Shown piece after piece: positions 1 through 8,068 of a DNA stretch of 59,697 bases; position 1 is the first letter of the stretch; each line of letters opens with the position of its first letter. This DNA comes from Candidatus Latescibacterota bacterium (lineage in GTDB: Bacteria > Latescibacterota > UBA2968), in NCBI GenBank assembly GCA_022821275.1, contig JAJEDY010000034.1, positions 1 to 59,697 on the forward strand, given 5' to 3'. A program made the position numbers and the translations under genes. Under the pieces are notes generated by a model. It had not been told where the DNA came from, searched no databases, and was given only the letters and a program-made list of their open reading frames with translations.

Positions 1-726
1 GAAGCCTATTGGTTTGAGACCGGCACGCCGACATTCCTGATTGAAACCCTGTTCAAACGCCGCATCAGTTCCCTATCGCTTGACGAGATGTTGGGCAGTA
101 GCGACTTGCTATCGACCTTCGATGTCGATGACATAGCGACCTAGGCCCTGTTGTTTCAGACCGGCTATCTGACCATTATCAGTGAAGAGAATTTGGGCGG
201 CGAGCCCCTTTACCGACTAAGTTATCCCAACCGAGAGGTGCGCCAGAGCCTCAACCGGAGCCTGCTGCGCTACCTGGTAAAAGACCCGTCTCGCCAGATG
301 GCGAACAGCGTCCAACTCTACCGCCTGCTGGAAGCGAATGACTTTGAGGGACTCAAGACACTATTCCACGCCTTCTTCGCCAGTATTCCCTACGAGTGGT
401 ACACGAACAACGACATCGCCAACTACGAGGGCTATTACGCGAGCGTGTTTTATTCCTATTTTGCGGCACTGGGGCTTGACATCACGGTAGAAGACAACAG
501 CAGTCATGGCTGCCTGGACATGGCCGTATTATTCAACGACAACGTGTACCTGTTCGAATTCAAAGTAGTGGAAATGTCCCCCAAAGGCGCAGCAATGGCG
601 CAATTGAAGGCGCGGCGTTACGCCGACAAATACCGCGCCCGGGGCGAACCGATCCACCTGATCGCGGTAGAATTCAGCCGTGAGAACCGCAACATCGCGG
701 CATTTGAAGTGGACGAGCATGCTTGA
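1..726 (+). pseudogene. AAA-ATPase-like / PD-(D/E)XK nuclease-family protein, 5'-truncated by the window and interrupted by an in-frame TAG
   Basis: Frame 1 reads without a stop from base 1 as a fragment beginning EAYWFETGTPTFLIE, reaches TAG at 142-144, and continues in the same frame with ALLFQTGYLTIISEEN and PNREVRQSLNR. The two pieces together form the stretch linking the AAA-ATPase-like domain (PF09820) to the PD-(D/E)XK-type C-terminal domain (PF08011). The C-terminal part carries CLDMAVLF and FEFKV, which fit the nuclease D and ExK positions. A TTG at 151 opens the downstream piece, but it lies inside the conserved LLFQTGYL segment, so it is unlikely to be a true start. The family is common, often multicopy and of uncertain function. 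A nonsense-mutated, decaying copy is the simplest reading; a sequencing error at 142-144 is the alternative. Confidence 0.75.
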
Positions 727-748
727 GCATTGAGAGGATTACCGCCGC

Positions 749-1045
749 ATGATCAACTTGCTGGATGATAACTCAGATCGTGCCGCCATTGACCGCGCAT
801 TGCGTGAAGATGAGGTTGGGGACACCATTCCAGGCGAGATCGTGAATGCGATCTGGGATGGCGTAACGCCCCTGAGGGCATGGCGACAGCACCGCGAGTT
901 CACGCTGGATATGCTGGCGGATCGGATAGGTATCTCGAAGAAATATCTTTCACAGATCGAAAATGGTCAAAAATCCGGAACAGTAGATATATTTCGCCGA
1001 CTCTCGATCGTTTTAAATGTGGAATTGGACGATCTGGTTGAATGA
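749..1045 (+). CDS. XRE-family helix-turn-helix regulator, antitoxin-like
   Basis: This 98-residue protein has a Cro/C1-type helix-turn-helix at about residues 42-98. The recognition region reads LADRIGISKKYLSQIENGQ, a textbook XRE signature, followed by the usual IFRRLSIVLNVELDDLV tail. The N-terminal 40 residues are acidic and resemble the neutralising arm of HigA-type antitoxins. It starts 22 bp after the interrupted nuclease-like gene and is followed 47 bp later by a second antitoxin-like gene. No RelE/HigB-type toxin is visible on either side, so it may be an orphan antitoxin or a plain repressor. The fold is secure; the toxin-antitoxin role is inference. Confidence 0.75.
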   Translation: MINLLDDNSDRAAIDRALREDEVGDTIPGEIVNAIWDGVTPLRAWRQHREFTLDMLADRIGISKKYLSQIENGQKSGTVDIFRRLSIVLNVELDDLVE

Positions 1046-1092
1046 AAAAAGCTCAGGATGAGCGATAAAAAAAGTGGCGATAGGATAGAGAT

Positions 1093-1386
1093 ATGGCACT
1101 TACATGTGATTTCAAAGAAACGATAAAGGCCCGTGTTCAGCGTGACCCAGCCTTTCGGGAGGAATTGATAAAAGAAGCCATTCGGTGCATACACTCTGGC
1201 GATGTGGACACCGGTAAAGCCGTGATGCGCGACTATATCAACGCGACAATCGGATTTGAAGAACTCGGCAATCTCACCCATAAATCACCCAAGAGCCTCA
1301 TCCAAATGTTCGAGCCAAAAGGCAACCCACAAGCCCGTACCTTGTTCAAAGTTATCAGCCAGATCCAAAAGTACGAAGGCGTCTAA
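1093..1386 (+). CDS. HigA-family addiction-module antidote-like protein
   Basis: This 97-residue protein matches by eye the 'probable addiction module antidote protein' type: an N-terminal MALTCDFKETIKARVQRDPA segment, then GDVDTGKAVMRDYINAT, then a degenerate helix-turn-helix ending PKSLIQMFEPKGNPQARTL. Family members normally pair with a short RelE/HigB-like toxin upstream. Here the upstream gene is another helix-turn-helix protein, and none of the short ORFs nearby looks like a toxin. The start is ATG at 1093, with GATAGAG just upstream as a weak ribosome site. It could be the surviving half of a decayed toxin-antitoxin module; the family call is fairly secure, the partner is unknown. Confidence 0.7.
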   Translation: MALTCDFKETIKARVQRDPAFREELIKEAIRCIHSGDVDTGKAVMRDYINATIGFEELGNLTHKSPKSLIQMFEPKGNPQARTLFKVISQIQKYEGV

Positions 1387-1416
1387 CTCAGGAGAGGAAT
1401 GATCGGGATACTGGGG

Positions 1417-1468
1417 AAGTTACCCCCCAAGTTACCCCCCAAGTTACCCCCTAAGTTACCCCCCAAGT
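1417..1468 (+). repeat. 12-bp tandem repeat, four units plus a partial
   Basis: Four consecutive copies of AAGTTACCCCCC (1417-1428, 1429-1440, 1441-1452 with one C-to-T change, 1453-1464) are followed by AAGT. The period is a multiple of three, so the minus strand can be read as repeated Gly-Gly-Asn-Leu, but that frame has no other protein character. The rest of 1387-1600, between the antitoxin-like gene and the ABC permease, shows no recognisable gene. Confidence 0.9.
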
Positions 1469-1600
1469 CCGGACACTTCGAATGATCTCGGGAGAAATGA
1501 CCAACACAATTCAGGCAGGCACTTGATCCGAGCGCCTGGCACTTGCCGATAAAAACTCGCAACAGTGTCACGAGTTTTGCCGCGAACTCGAAACTAACCT

Positions 1601-2815
1601 ATGGACTCTAACACAAACATCAAAACCACCATCCTCAGCCCGCGGTTGCGTGCGACGGGGTTGATGTTGCCTCTATTGGCCTTCATCGCCATCACCTTTA
1701 TCGCGCCGCTGGCCCTGATGCTCGTACACAGCGTGTACGACCCCACAGTCGCCAATGCCCTGCCCGAAACCCTCAATCTGCTGAGAGAGTGGGACGGAAA
1801 AAGCGCGCCCGACGAAGCGGTGTACGCAGCGGCTGCGCGCGAGCTATTAAACGCGCGTCAAGATCGCTCGCTGGGTCGGGTCGCCACCCGCGTCAACCGC
1901 GTGCATCCGGGACTTCGCAGTGTTTTCACGCGCAGCGCAAGAGGATTGCAAAACGTCCGCGAAGGTCTCTATCGCGATGCCATGATCGGCCTTAATCCCG
2001 CCTGGGGCAATGTGCAAACCTGGTACGCAATCCGCAGTGCCGGGGACCGTTTCACCGCGCGGCACTATCTCAATGCCCTCGACCTGCAACCTCTGCCCGA
2101 CGGATCCATCGCGCGCCAGCCCCCAGAGCGCCGCATCTATCTATCCCTCTTGTGGCGCACCTTTATCGTGAGCCTGAGCATCACCGCGATCTGCCTGCTG
2201 CTCGGCTATCCCATTGCCCACTTAATCGCGCATTCGCCTCCGCGCATCGCAAACCTGCTCCTCATCCTCGTACTCGTACCCTTCTGGACATCGCTCCTGG
2301 TGAGAACGACATCCTGGATCGTACTGCTCCAGACTCAGGGCGTAATCAACGACTTACTCGTCACAATAGGACTGATCGGCGACGACGACCGCCTCGCCAT
2401 GATCTACAACATGACTGGCACAGTGGTCGCAATGACCCATGTACTCCTGCCCTTTATGATCCTGCCCCTCTACTCCATCATGCGCGCCATCCCACCGACC
2501 CAGATGAGTGCTGCCGCGTCGCTGGGTGCGAACTCCTTTCAGGCATTTTGGCGCGTGTACTGGCCGCAGACCCTGCCCGGCGTAGGTGCTGGATCGCTGC
2601 TGGTATTTATCCTCGCCATCGGCTACTACATCACCCCCGCGCTGGTAGGCGGCAGCACCGGACAACTCATCTCCAACATGATCGCCTACCACATGCAGAC
2701 CTCGCTCAACTGGAGTCTGGCCGGGGCACTTGGCGGCATCTTGCTGGTATGCGTAATTGCGCTCTATCTGCTCTACGACCGCATAGTCGGCATTGACCGC
2801 ATGAGGTTGGGCTAA
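1601..2815 (+). CDS. ABC transporter inner-membrane permease, PotB-like (spermidine/putrescine-type)
   Basis: The 404-residue membrane protein has one N-terminal membrane helix (about 17-42), a long extracytoplasmic segment (about 45-180), then the usual five-helix permease core. The EAA loop is visible near residue 305 as AASLGANSFQAFWRVYWPQT followed by LPG. The large insert after helix 1 is typical of a subgroup of polyamine/opine-type permeases of about 410 residues, so it is not a fusion. It would form the channel with the next gene, which starts two bases after its stop. No ATPase (PotA) or binding protein (PotD) gene lies in the visible upstream sequence, which instead holds the decayed accessory patch. 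Substrate specificity is not provable from sequence. Confidence 0.85.
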   Translation: MDSNTNIKTTILSPRLRATGLMLPLLAFIAITFIAPLALMLVHSVYDPTVANALPETLNLLREWDGKSAPDEAVYAAAARELLNARQDRSLGRVATRVNRVHPGLRSVFTRSARGLQNVREGLYRDAMIGLNPAWGNVQTWYAIRSAGDRFTARHYLNALDLQPLPDGSIARQPPERRIYLSLLWRTFIVSLSITAICLLLGYPIAHLIAHSPPRIANLLLILVLVPFWTSLLVRTTSWIVLLQTQGVINDLLVTIGLIGDDDRLAMIYNMTGTVVAMTHVLLPFMILPLYSIMRAIPPTQMSAAASLGANSFQAFWRVYWPQTLPGVGAGSLLVFILAIGYYITPALVGGSTGQLISNMIAYHMQTSLNWSLAGALGGILLVCVIALYLLYDRIVGIDRMRLG

Positions 2816-2816
2816 C

Positions 2817-3641
2817 ATGATATCGACACAACGCATTGGCCGGGGCGCGTACCTGGCCTCCTGCACCCTGATATTTGCGTTCCTGATCGCGCCAATTCTG
2901 GTGATCGTACCCCTGAGCTTTAATGCCGAACCCTACTTCACCTTCACCGAGGGCATGCTGCGCCTGGATGCCGAAGCGTATTCCCTGCGCTGGTACCGGC
3001 AGATCATCGAAAACGAACTGTGGACGCGCGGACTGGTCAACAGCCTGATCATCGGCATCGCTTCCACCGCACTGGCAACCGCGCTGGGCACAATCGCCGC
3101 GCTGGGTCTATCCAGCCCTGCCATGCCCGGTCGCCGCATCGCAATGGCACTATTGATCTCGCCGATGGTCACACCGGTGATCATCTCGGCAGCGGGCATG
3201 TTCTTTTTCTACTCAGCCCTGGGCCTCGCGCAGACCCACATCGGATTGATCCTATCCCACGCCGCACTGGGCACGCCATTTGTCGTAATCACCGTAACCG
3301 CTACCCTATCCGCCTTTGATACAAACCTGACGCGCGCTGCCGCAAGCCTTGGTGCCTCACCGTTCCTCACGTTCCGCAGAGTACAACTGCCAATAATCGC
3401 GCCAGGCGTTATTTCTGGCGCGCTCTTCGCATTTGCAACATCTTTTGACGAAGTCGTTGTCGTCCTTTTTATGGGCGGTATTGAACAGCGCACCATCCCC
3501 CGCCAGATGTGGGCGGGCATCCGCGAGCAAATCAGCCCAACCATCCTCGCCGTCGCAACATTCTTGATCGCCTTCGCCGTATTGCTACTGCTCACCGTCG
3601 AATGGCTGCGCCGGCGCGCTGCCGCGCCACAGACAGACTGA
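2817..3641 (+). CDS. ABC transporter inner-membrane permease, PotC-like
   Basis: This 274-residue protein has six predicted membrane helices and an EAA loop AAASLGASPFLTFRRVQLP near residue 180, as in the second permease of spermidine/putrescine-type importers. GAGG inside the end of the previous gene serves as ribosome site, and the two permeases are almost certainly cotranslated and heterodimerise. The next gene, a MoxR ATPase, starts eight bases after its stop, so transcription may continue into an unrelated functional module. As with its partner, the cognate ATPase and solute-binding protein must be outside the window or lost. The family call is firm; the substrate is inferred only. Confidence 0.87.
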   Translation: MISTQRIGRGAYLASCTLIFAFLIAPILVIVPLSFNAEPYFTFTEGMLRLDAEAYSLRWYRQIIENELWTRGLVNSLIIGIASTALATALGTIAALGLSSPAMPGRRIAMALLISPMVTPVIISAAGMFFFYSALGLAQTHIGLILSHAALGTPFVVITVTATLSAFDTNLTRAAASLGASPFLTFRRVQLPIIAPGVISGALFAFATSFDEVVVVLFMGGIEQRTIPRQMWAGIREQISPTILAVATFLIAFAVLLLLTVEWLRRRAAAPQTD

Positions 3642-3649
3642 GGTCAAAC

Positions 3650-4972
3650 ATGGCCGACTTACAAACAACAGTACGCGATATTTTGGCCTTTATCCAGGAC
3701 CGGTTGTATTTTAACCGGGCAGACCTGGAGATCGAAGGACAAAAACACAATGCCGCTTTACTACTCAGCGCGCTAACGGGATTATTAGGTGGCAAAATTC
3801 TGATCGTGGGCGAACCCGGCCTGGGCAAAACAACATCGGCAGAGTATATCGGCGCGCTACTATACCGCATGCCATTGGGGGCTGTGTGGGAAGCCGAAGT
3901 AAGTGGCCATCCCGAACAGACCGAAGAAAAAATTGTCGGACGCCCAAACCTCGGCGCACTCAACCGCGGCCAAGAAGATGTGGTCTGGTCGGCATTTTCC
4001 GTCTTGCCCGTCAAAGTCGTAGATGAAATAAACCGCCTGCCAGAAACTAAGCAGAGCCTGATTCTCAACGGCGTGGATCGCGGCAACTGGAGCTATTTGA
4101 ACCAGATGCAAATCAACGATGAATACTGTTTGTTCGCAACGGCCAACTATCAGGACCGAGGAACAAATACCATCGTCGTACCCCTTTTGGACCGCTTTGA
4201 CGTAATGGTAGAATCCAAATATCCGGGCGCGAATTTGTCCTGGATGATCGGCACCGAATCCTCTCCCGCGCATCTCCTGCGAGACCCTCAACGCGAGCAG
4301 GCACTCCAGGCTTGTCTGGTCAACCCCAATGCCGAAGCAGAGATAGAACCGATTTGCGAGGATTATGGAAAAGCGATCTCCGAGCGTTTGTCCATACCAA
4401 CCCTGGGACGTACCGAGCGCGAAACGATTCGCAATGAAATGGGCGCATTGCCTTTCCAGGCCGATGCCAGTGCCTATGTGCGAACCTTTTTGGCCGAATT
4501 GTCTTTCTGCTGCAAATACGGACAAAAACGCACAAATGAAGTCTGTGGCGAAGGCTGTCATTACACGGGCTATCTGTGTTACGAAGTGCAAACATGCCCG
4601 TCCAATCGCCTGCCCATTTCCATCCGGCGCTACGCACAGGCTCTCGCCTGGGTGCTGCGCGACAAAGAAGTGGATATCGAACATATCCGCACGATATTGC
4701 CATACACATGTGCTCACCGCATCCAATGGCGAGATGAAGAAGAAACGCAAGATCACCGGGATGATGTATTGCCCATTCACAGAGCGCGAGAAGCGGTGCG
4801 CCAGGTCTTTCGGCGCTATACCGAGCAAAGCGAACGCATCCAAACAGCTCTCATGACTGCCAATCGCATCTTAAACGGTGCCGAAGAAAAACCCATTCAG
4901 GGCGAACACCCCATTTACATGGAAATTATGCGCGATCTGGGACAAGAGCCTGTGCGTCCAGAATTTTCGTAA
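3650..4972 (+). CDS. MoxR-family AAA+ ATPase
   Basis: The start at ATG 3650 (440 residues) is chosen because the homologous N-terminus begins there and the upstream in-frame extension overlaps the permease. Walker A is GEPGLGKTTS near residue 52, Walker B is VKVVDEINRLPE, and the sensor segment is FATANYQDRGTN, as in MoxR/BchI-type ATPases. The C-terminal lid region contains an unusual cysteine cluster (FCCKYG, VCGEGCH, YLCYEVQTC at about residues 285-320) that could bind metal or an Fe-S centre. It is followed 15 bp later by a GXGXG beta-helix protein and then a VWA protein. MoxR ATPases usually act with VWA partners in maturing or inserting cofactors into target proteins. Nucleotide hydrolysis is well supported; the client is unknown. 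Confidence 0.85.
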   Translation: MADLQTTVRDILAFIQDRLYFNRADLEIEGQKHNAALLLSALTGLLGGKILIVGEPGLGKTTSAEYIGALLYRMPLGAVWEAEVSGHPEQTEEKIVGRPNLGALNRGQEDVVWSAFSVLPVKVVDEINRLPETKQSLILNGVDRGNWSYLNQMQINDEYCLFATANYQDRGTNTIVVPLLDRFDVMVESKYPGANLSWMIGTESSPAHLLRDPQREQALQACLVNPNAEAEIEPICEDYGKAISERLSIPTLGRTERETIRNEMGALPFQADASAYVRTFLAELSFCCKYGQKRTNEVCGEGCHYTGYLCYEVQTCPSNRLPISIRRYAQALAWVLRDKEVDIEHIRTILPYTCAHRIQWRDEEETQDHRDDVLPIHRAREAVRQVFRRYTEQSERIQTALMTANRILNGAEEKPIQGEHPIYMEIMRDLGQEPVRPEFS

Positions 4973-4987
4973 TTTCAGGAGCCAGAC

Positions 4988-5758
4988 ATGCAAAAAAATC
5001 CATTCCGCGAATTTGATCAAATTGCACCATCCGATTTGAACCCTGAAAGCGCAGTGCGCGTCAACGGCTTATTATCTCCAAAGCGCAATCCCTTCACCGA
5101 ATTCGTCGAAGACACACGCAAAAAGCGCACCCTGCCCATGGATGAAATTCTCGCATCTCACACCGCGACAATGGATCGGTTGACAACAGCTTACCGCGCC
5201 CTGATCGATGAATGCATCGGCGAGGGACTCTGGCAAGCCGACCGCAAAACCATTGAATCGACCTATGCTGTGGCATCGCAGGTCGTGGGACAAATCGATT
5301 GGGAAATGACCGATATCGAAGCGTTTTGCGCACACGCCCTGCAAAGCAATGATGCGGCTTTCTTTGTCATGGAACCCCTCGGCTTGTTCTTATCGGCCTT
5401 TTGCAACGCATCGTCCCAGCCGGATATTCATCTCGATCTCACGGGTCACGATTTGCGTCTATCTCTCATGGGATACCGCCTTCGCAAAGACATCACACTC
5501 ACAATTGCGGGCGATCTGGGCGACCTCACGGGCATTTCACTCCTGGGGGGCTACCTGAAGGTCGAAGGAAATGTCCGACACTATCTCGGCGCAGGTATGG
5601 TTGGCGGACGGATTGAAGTCTCGGGAGACGCCGGCAAATACATCGGCGAACAAATGCACGCCGGTGAAATCCACATCAATGGACGCCTGGGAGGTGTGGG
5701 CAATGCCGAAGGCGGCGCGATTTATCACCGCGATCAAATGATCAGAGGAAAAAAATAA
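4988..5758 (+). CDS. GXGXG-motif beta-helix protein (GltB C-terminal / FwdC-like)
   Basis: This 256-residue protein has an alpha-helical first half and a second half (about 155-256) made of repeated beta-helix rungs: LTIAGDLGDLTG, LKVEGNVRHYLGAGMVGG, IEVSGDAGKYIGEQM, IHINGRLGG. This is the GXGXG repeat fold of the glutamate synthase C-terminal domain and formylmethanofuran dehydrogenase subunit C. Neither parent enzyme is encoded here, so the fold has been recruited for something else, probably scaffolding. It has AGGAG seven bases upstream of ATG 4988 and sits between a MoxR ATPase and a VWA gene with spacers of 15 and 1 bp, so the three are surely one translational unit. Fold call good; function unknown. 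Confidence 0.75.
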   Translation: MQKNPFREFDQIAPSDLNPESAVRVNGLLSPKRNPFTEFVEDTRKKRTLPMDEILASHTATMDRLTTAYRALIDECIGEGLWQADRKTIESTYAVASQVVGQIDWEMTDIEAFCAHALQSNDAAFFVMEPLGLFLSAFCNASSQPDIHLDLTGHDLRLSLMGYRLRKDITLTIAGDLGDLTGISLLGGYLKVEGNVRHYLGAGMVGGRIEVSGDAGKYIGEQMHAGEIHINGRLGGVGNAEGGAIYHRDQMIRGKK

Positions 5759-5759
5759 A

Positions 5760-7283
5760 ATGAACTTCAACGACATCATCCAGCGCGTCTGGCCCTCTGT
5801 TCGCAAGCGTCATCTATTTCCCGAATTGCCAACGCCAGAAGTAATCGAAACAGGTGACGAAACCGCGAGCATTCAAATGACGGACAAAGTGATCCAATTG
5901 AATGCCAATCGACTAACTGCCCTCGCGCAAGTAATGGACATAGAAGACGCCACCACTGCGCTGCTGGATCACGGCGTGGGGCATCACACCGTTTGTCCCT
6001 GGGATTTTGAAACGCACTTAAAGCTGTATGCCGCGCTCAAACCCGTGTTATTGGATGGTGCATTGGTCAAGCAAGTGGTCGAATATTTCTCGGACATAGT
6101 GGTCGATACCCATGCCGTGCGCGAGCGCGAATCGAAATTGCCCGAAGTATATCGCCACGCCGAATCGAGTGAAGTGACAGACGTAATTCGAGCGTTGTAT
6201 CAGCGCCTCTGGGGTGAAAATTTGGGCGTGGAAGACCGAGGCGAAGTAGATCGGCTCGCCCGCATACCCTATCTCGACGCCTCGCAGTGGGGCGACAGCC
6301 TTCGGTCATTTGCACAGGTAATTGCCCCATTAATCGAAAAAGAAATGGGCGACGGAAATGGACAGGGAGGCATGATGGGCGATGTCCAGCAGTATTCCGC
6401 AGGCGAACTCGCGGAGGGAATGGCGCAATTTGCCGAGCAGGGATTTTACGCCTTTCGAGAAATGGTGCGCGACTTTGCCGACGAACTGCAAGACGCCAAC
6501 ATGATGCCCGATATGGGCCGGGGCAAAGGCACGCCCTCGGATGCCGACCTCTTGTTTTACATGGCGCGCGCATCCGCATTTCGCCTGCCCGTGCAAACCA
6601 TGCCATTGGAAAAAGTCGGTGGCTTACATCCGCATTCACATTCGCCCTGGGAAATTGGGAAACCCGTCCAGCACATCGATGTGTGGACGAGTTTTGGGCG
6701 CGTCATGCCGGGCATTTCCCAGATGTGGAACTGGCGAGATGGCGAAACCCACGGCGATGGCGATGGCATACCCGATTGCGTGGTCATTGTCGATTCCTCG
6801 GGCAGTATGGTCGATCCGGGTCGAGAAATATCCCACGCCGTCTTAGGCGCCGGATGCGCGGCCGATGCGTATTTGCGACGGGGCAAGCGCGTGGCCGTTT
6901 ACAATTTTAGCGATGCACAGGCTGGCGGGAAAGAAGTGCTGGATTTCTCAAGAGATCGCAAGCGCGTATTCTTCGCACTGTGTCGCTACTTTGGTGGTGG
7001 AACAGCATTGCACCTGCCCGACCTGGAACCTCTCCTCAAAAATCATGTGGATATTTTTCTCATAACAGATATGCAGATCACCAACCTCGATTCGCTGATG
7101 CAATTTCTGATCCAAAAAGAAAACCGGGTAACCGCTGTTCACGTAGCGCAAAACCGGGATGCCCAACGATTTCGCCAGCGGGCTGCTGCTGCGGATCACA
7201 TCTGCGTTTATGCAGTTGAACGCACAGAGGATATTCCAGATATTGTGCTATCAGAAGTAAAAACGCGATTTCAGGCTATTTAG
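5760..7283 (+). CDS. VWA-domain protein, MoxR partner
   Basis: The 507-residue protein has a C-terminal von Willebrand A domain (about 335-500) with an intact MIDAS: DSSGS near residue 345, GGGT near 415 and LITD near 437. The N-terminal 300 residues contain helical segments and a glycine/methionine-rich linker (GNGQGGMMG). There is no signal peptide, so it is cytoplasmic like other MoxR-associated VWA proteins, which bridge the ATPase to its client through a metal-dependent contact. It directly follows the GXGXG gene (one-base gap) and ends the triad. Domain identity is clear; the substrate of the complex is not. Confidence 0.83.
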   Translation: MNFNDIIQRVWPSVRKRHLFPELPTPEVIETGDETASIQMTDKVIQLNANRLTALAQVMDIEDATTALLDHGVGHHTVCPWDFETHLKLYAALKPVLLDGALVKQVVEYFSDIVVDTHAVRERESKLPEVYRHAESSEVTDVIRALYQRLWGENLGVEDRGEVDRLARIPYLDASQWGDSLRSFAQVIAPLIEKEMGDGNGQGGMMGDVQQYSAGELAEGMAQFAEQGFYAFREMVRDFADELQDANMMPDMGRGKGTPSDADLLFYMARASAFRLPVQTMPLEKVGGLHPHSHSPWEIGKPVQHIDVWTSFGRVMPGISQMWNWRDGETHGDGDGIPDCVVIVDSSGSMVDPGREISHAVLGAGCAADAYLRRGKRVAVYNFSDAQAGGKEVLDFSRDRKRVFFALCRYFGGGTALHLPDLEPLLKNHVDIFLITDMQITNLDSLMQFLIQKENRVTAVHVAQNRDAQRFRQRAAAADHICVYAVERTEDIPDIVLSEVKTRFQAI

Positions 7284-7290
7284 CCTGCAC

Positions 7291-7334
7291 ACGTCCCGCA
7301 AAGACCTGTAGGGACAGACCTTGCGGGTGGACGT
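7291..7334. repeat. Imperfect long hairpin with GTAGGG loop in the VWA-FKBP spacer
   Basis: ACGTCCCGCAAAGACCTGT (7291-7309) is nearly complementary to ACAGACCTTGCGGGTGGACGT (7314-7334), leaving a short AGGG loop. The GTAGGG core recalls the palindromes at 58323-58383. A second small hairpin, AGGCT-ATTT-AGCCT, overlaps the stop codon of the VWA gene at 7273-7286. There is no T-tract, so a strong terminator is doubtful; it may be a dispersed palindromic element or a processing site. Confidence 0.6.
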
Positions 7335-7357
7335 TTACCTATTATTCAGGAGACACT

Positions 7358-8056
7358 ATGAAGCGTCTTTTTGCCGTATTCATTGCCGCTGGCTTATTGG
7401 GTTGCCAGGCACAGGAAAAACCCGAATTTGTAGAAGTCAACCTCGAGGACAAGCAACACAAGCTGAGTTATGCACTCGGCTTAAATCTGTCCGATCAGCT
7501 AAAAAAGCAACAGGACATGACAATTGATATGGATGTATTTGTACAGGGATTCAAAGATGGTTATACTGGAGAATCCCCACTGCTTTCCTCTGACGAAGCA
7601 CTGCAATTTTTGATCGAAATCCAACAAGAACAACGGGCACAACAAATGGCGGAGAAAAACAAAATGGCATCAGAAAACAAAAAAGCTGGCGAGGCTTTCC
7701 TCGCGGAAAATAGCAAAAAAGAAGGCGTAGTGACATTGGACAGCGGCTTGCAATACAAAGTGATCAAAGCCGGCGACGGATCGAAACCCCAAAAAACCGA
7801 CACCGTAGTATGCCACTATCGCGGAACATTGCTCGACGGCACGGAATTTGACAGTTCATATAGCCGCGGGGAACCGGCGCAATTTCGCGTAGATCAACTC
7901 ATTCCCGGCTGGACAGAAGCCCTGCAACTCATGCCTGCGGGATCAAAATGGGAACTCTATATCCCATCCTATCTGGCCTACGGCGCGCGGCAAGCCGGGC
8001 AAATCAGCCCCAATTCAACGCTCATATTTGAATTGGAATTGCTCGAGATCAAGTAG
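7358..8056 (+). CDS. FKBP-type peptidyl-prolyl isomerase lipoprotein (FkpA/Mip-like)
   Basis: This 232-residue protein begins with a lipoprotein signal (FIAAGLLGC, lipid attachment at Cys16). Residues about 28-95 form the alpha-helical FKBP N-terminal dimerisation domain (LSYALGLNLSDQL), followed by a charged helix. The C-terminal FKBP domain (about 125-232) contains VVCHYRGTLLDGTEFDSS and VIPGW-type residues (LIPGWTEALQLMPAGSKW), which form the prolyl isomerase pocket. It should act in the periplasm as a folding catalyst, anchored to a membrane. AGGAGA lies seven bases before ATG. The gene begins a run that continues with a pseudouridine synthase but shares no obvious function with it. Confidence 0.9.
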   Translation: MKRLFAVFIAAGLLGCQAQEKPEFVEVNLEDKQHKLSYALGLNLSDQLKKQQDMTIDMDVFVQGFKDGYTGESPLLSSDEALQFLIEIQQEQRAQQMAEKNKMASENKKAGEAFLAENSKKEGVVTLDSGLQYKVIKAGDGSKPQKTDTVVCHYRGTLLDGTEFDSSYSRGEPAQFRVDQLIPGWTEALQLMPAGSKWELYIPSYLAYGARQAGQISPNSTLIFELELLEIK

Positions 8057-8068
8057 CGGGAAACGATT

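Noticed and set aside
151-726. Independent gene starting at TTG 151
   Set aside because: The TTG lies inside a conserved segment that continues in frame upstream of the TAG, so it is a fragment of the interrupted gene.
1383-1571. Minus-strand ORF with GGNL repeats
   Set aside because: It is only a translation of the 12-bp tandem repeat, with no ribosome site or other protein character.
3860-4843. 327-codon minus-strand ORF antisense to the MoxR gene
   Set aside because: Shadow of a strongly conserved gene in another frame; no domain character.
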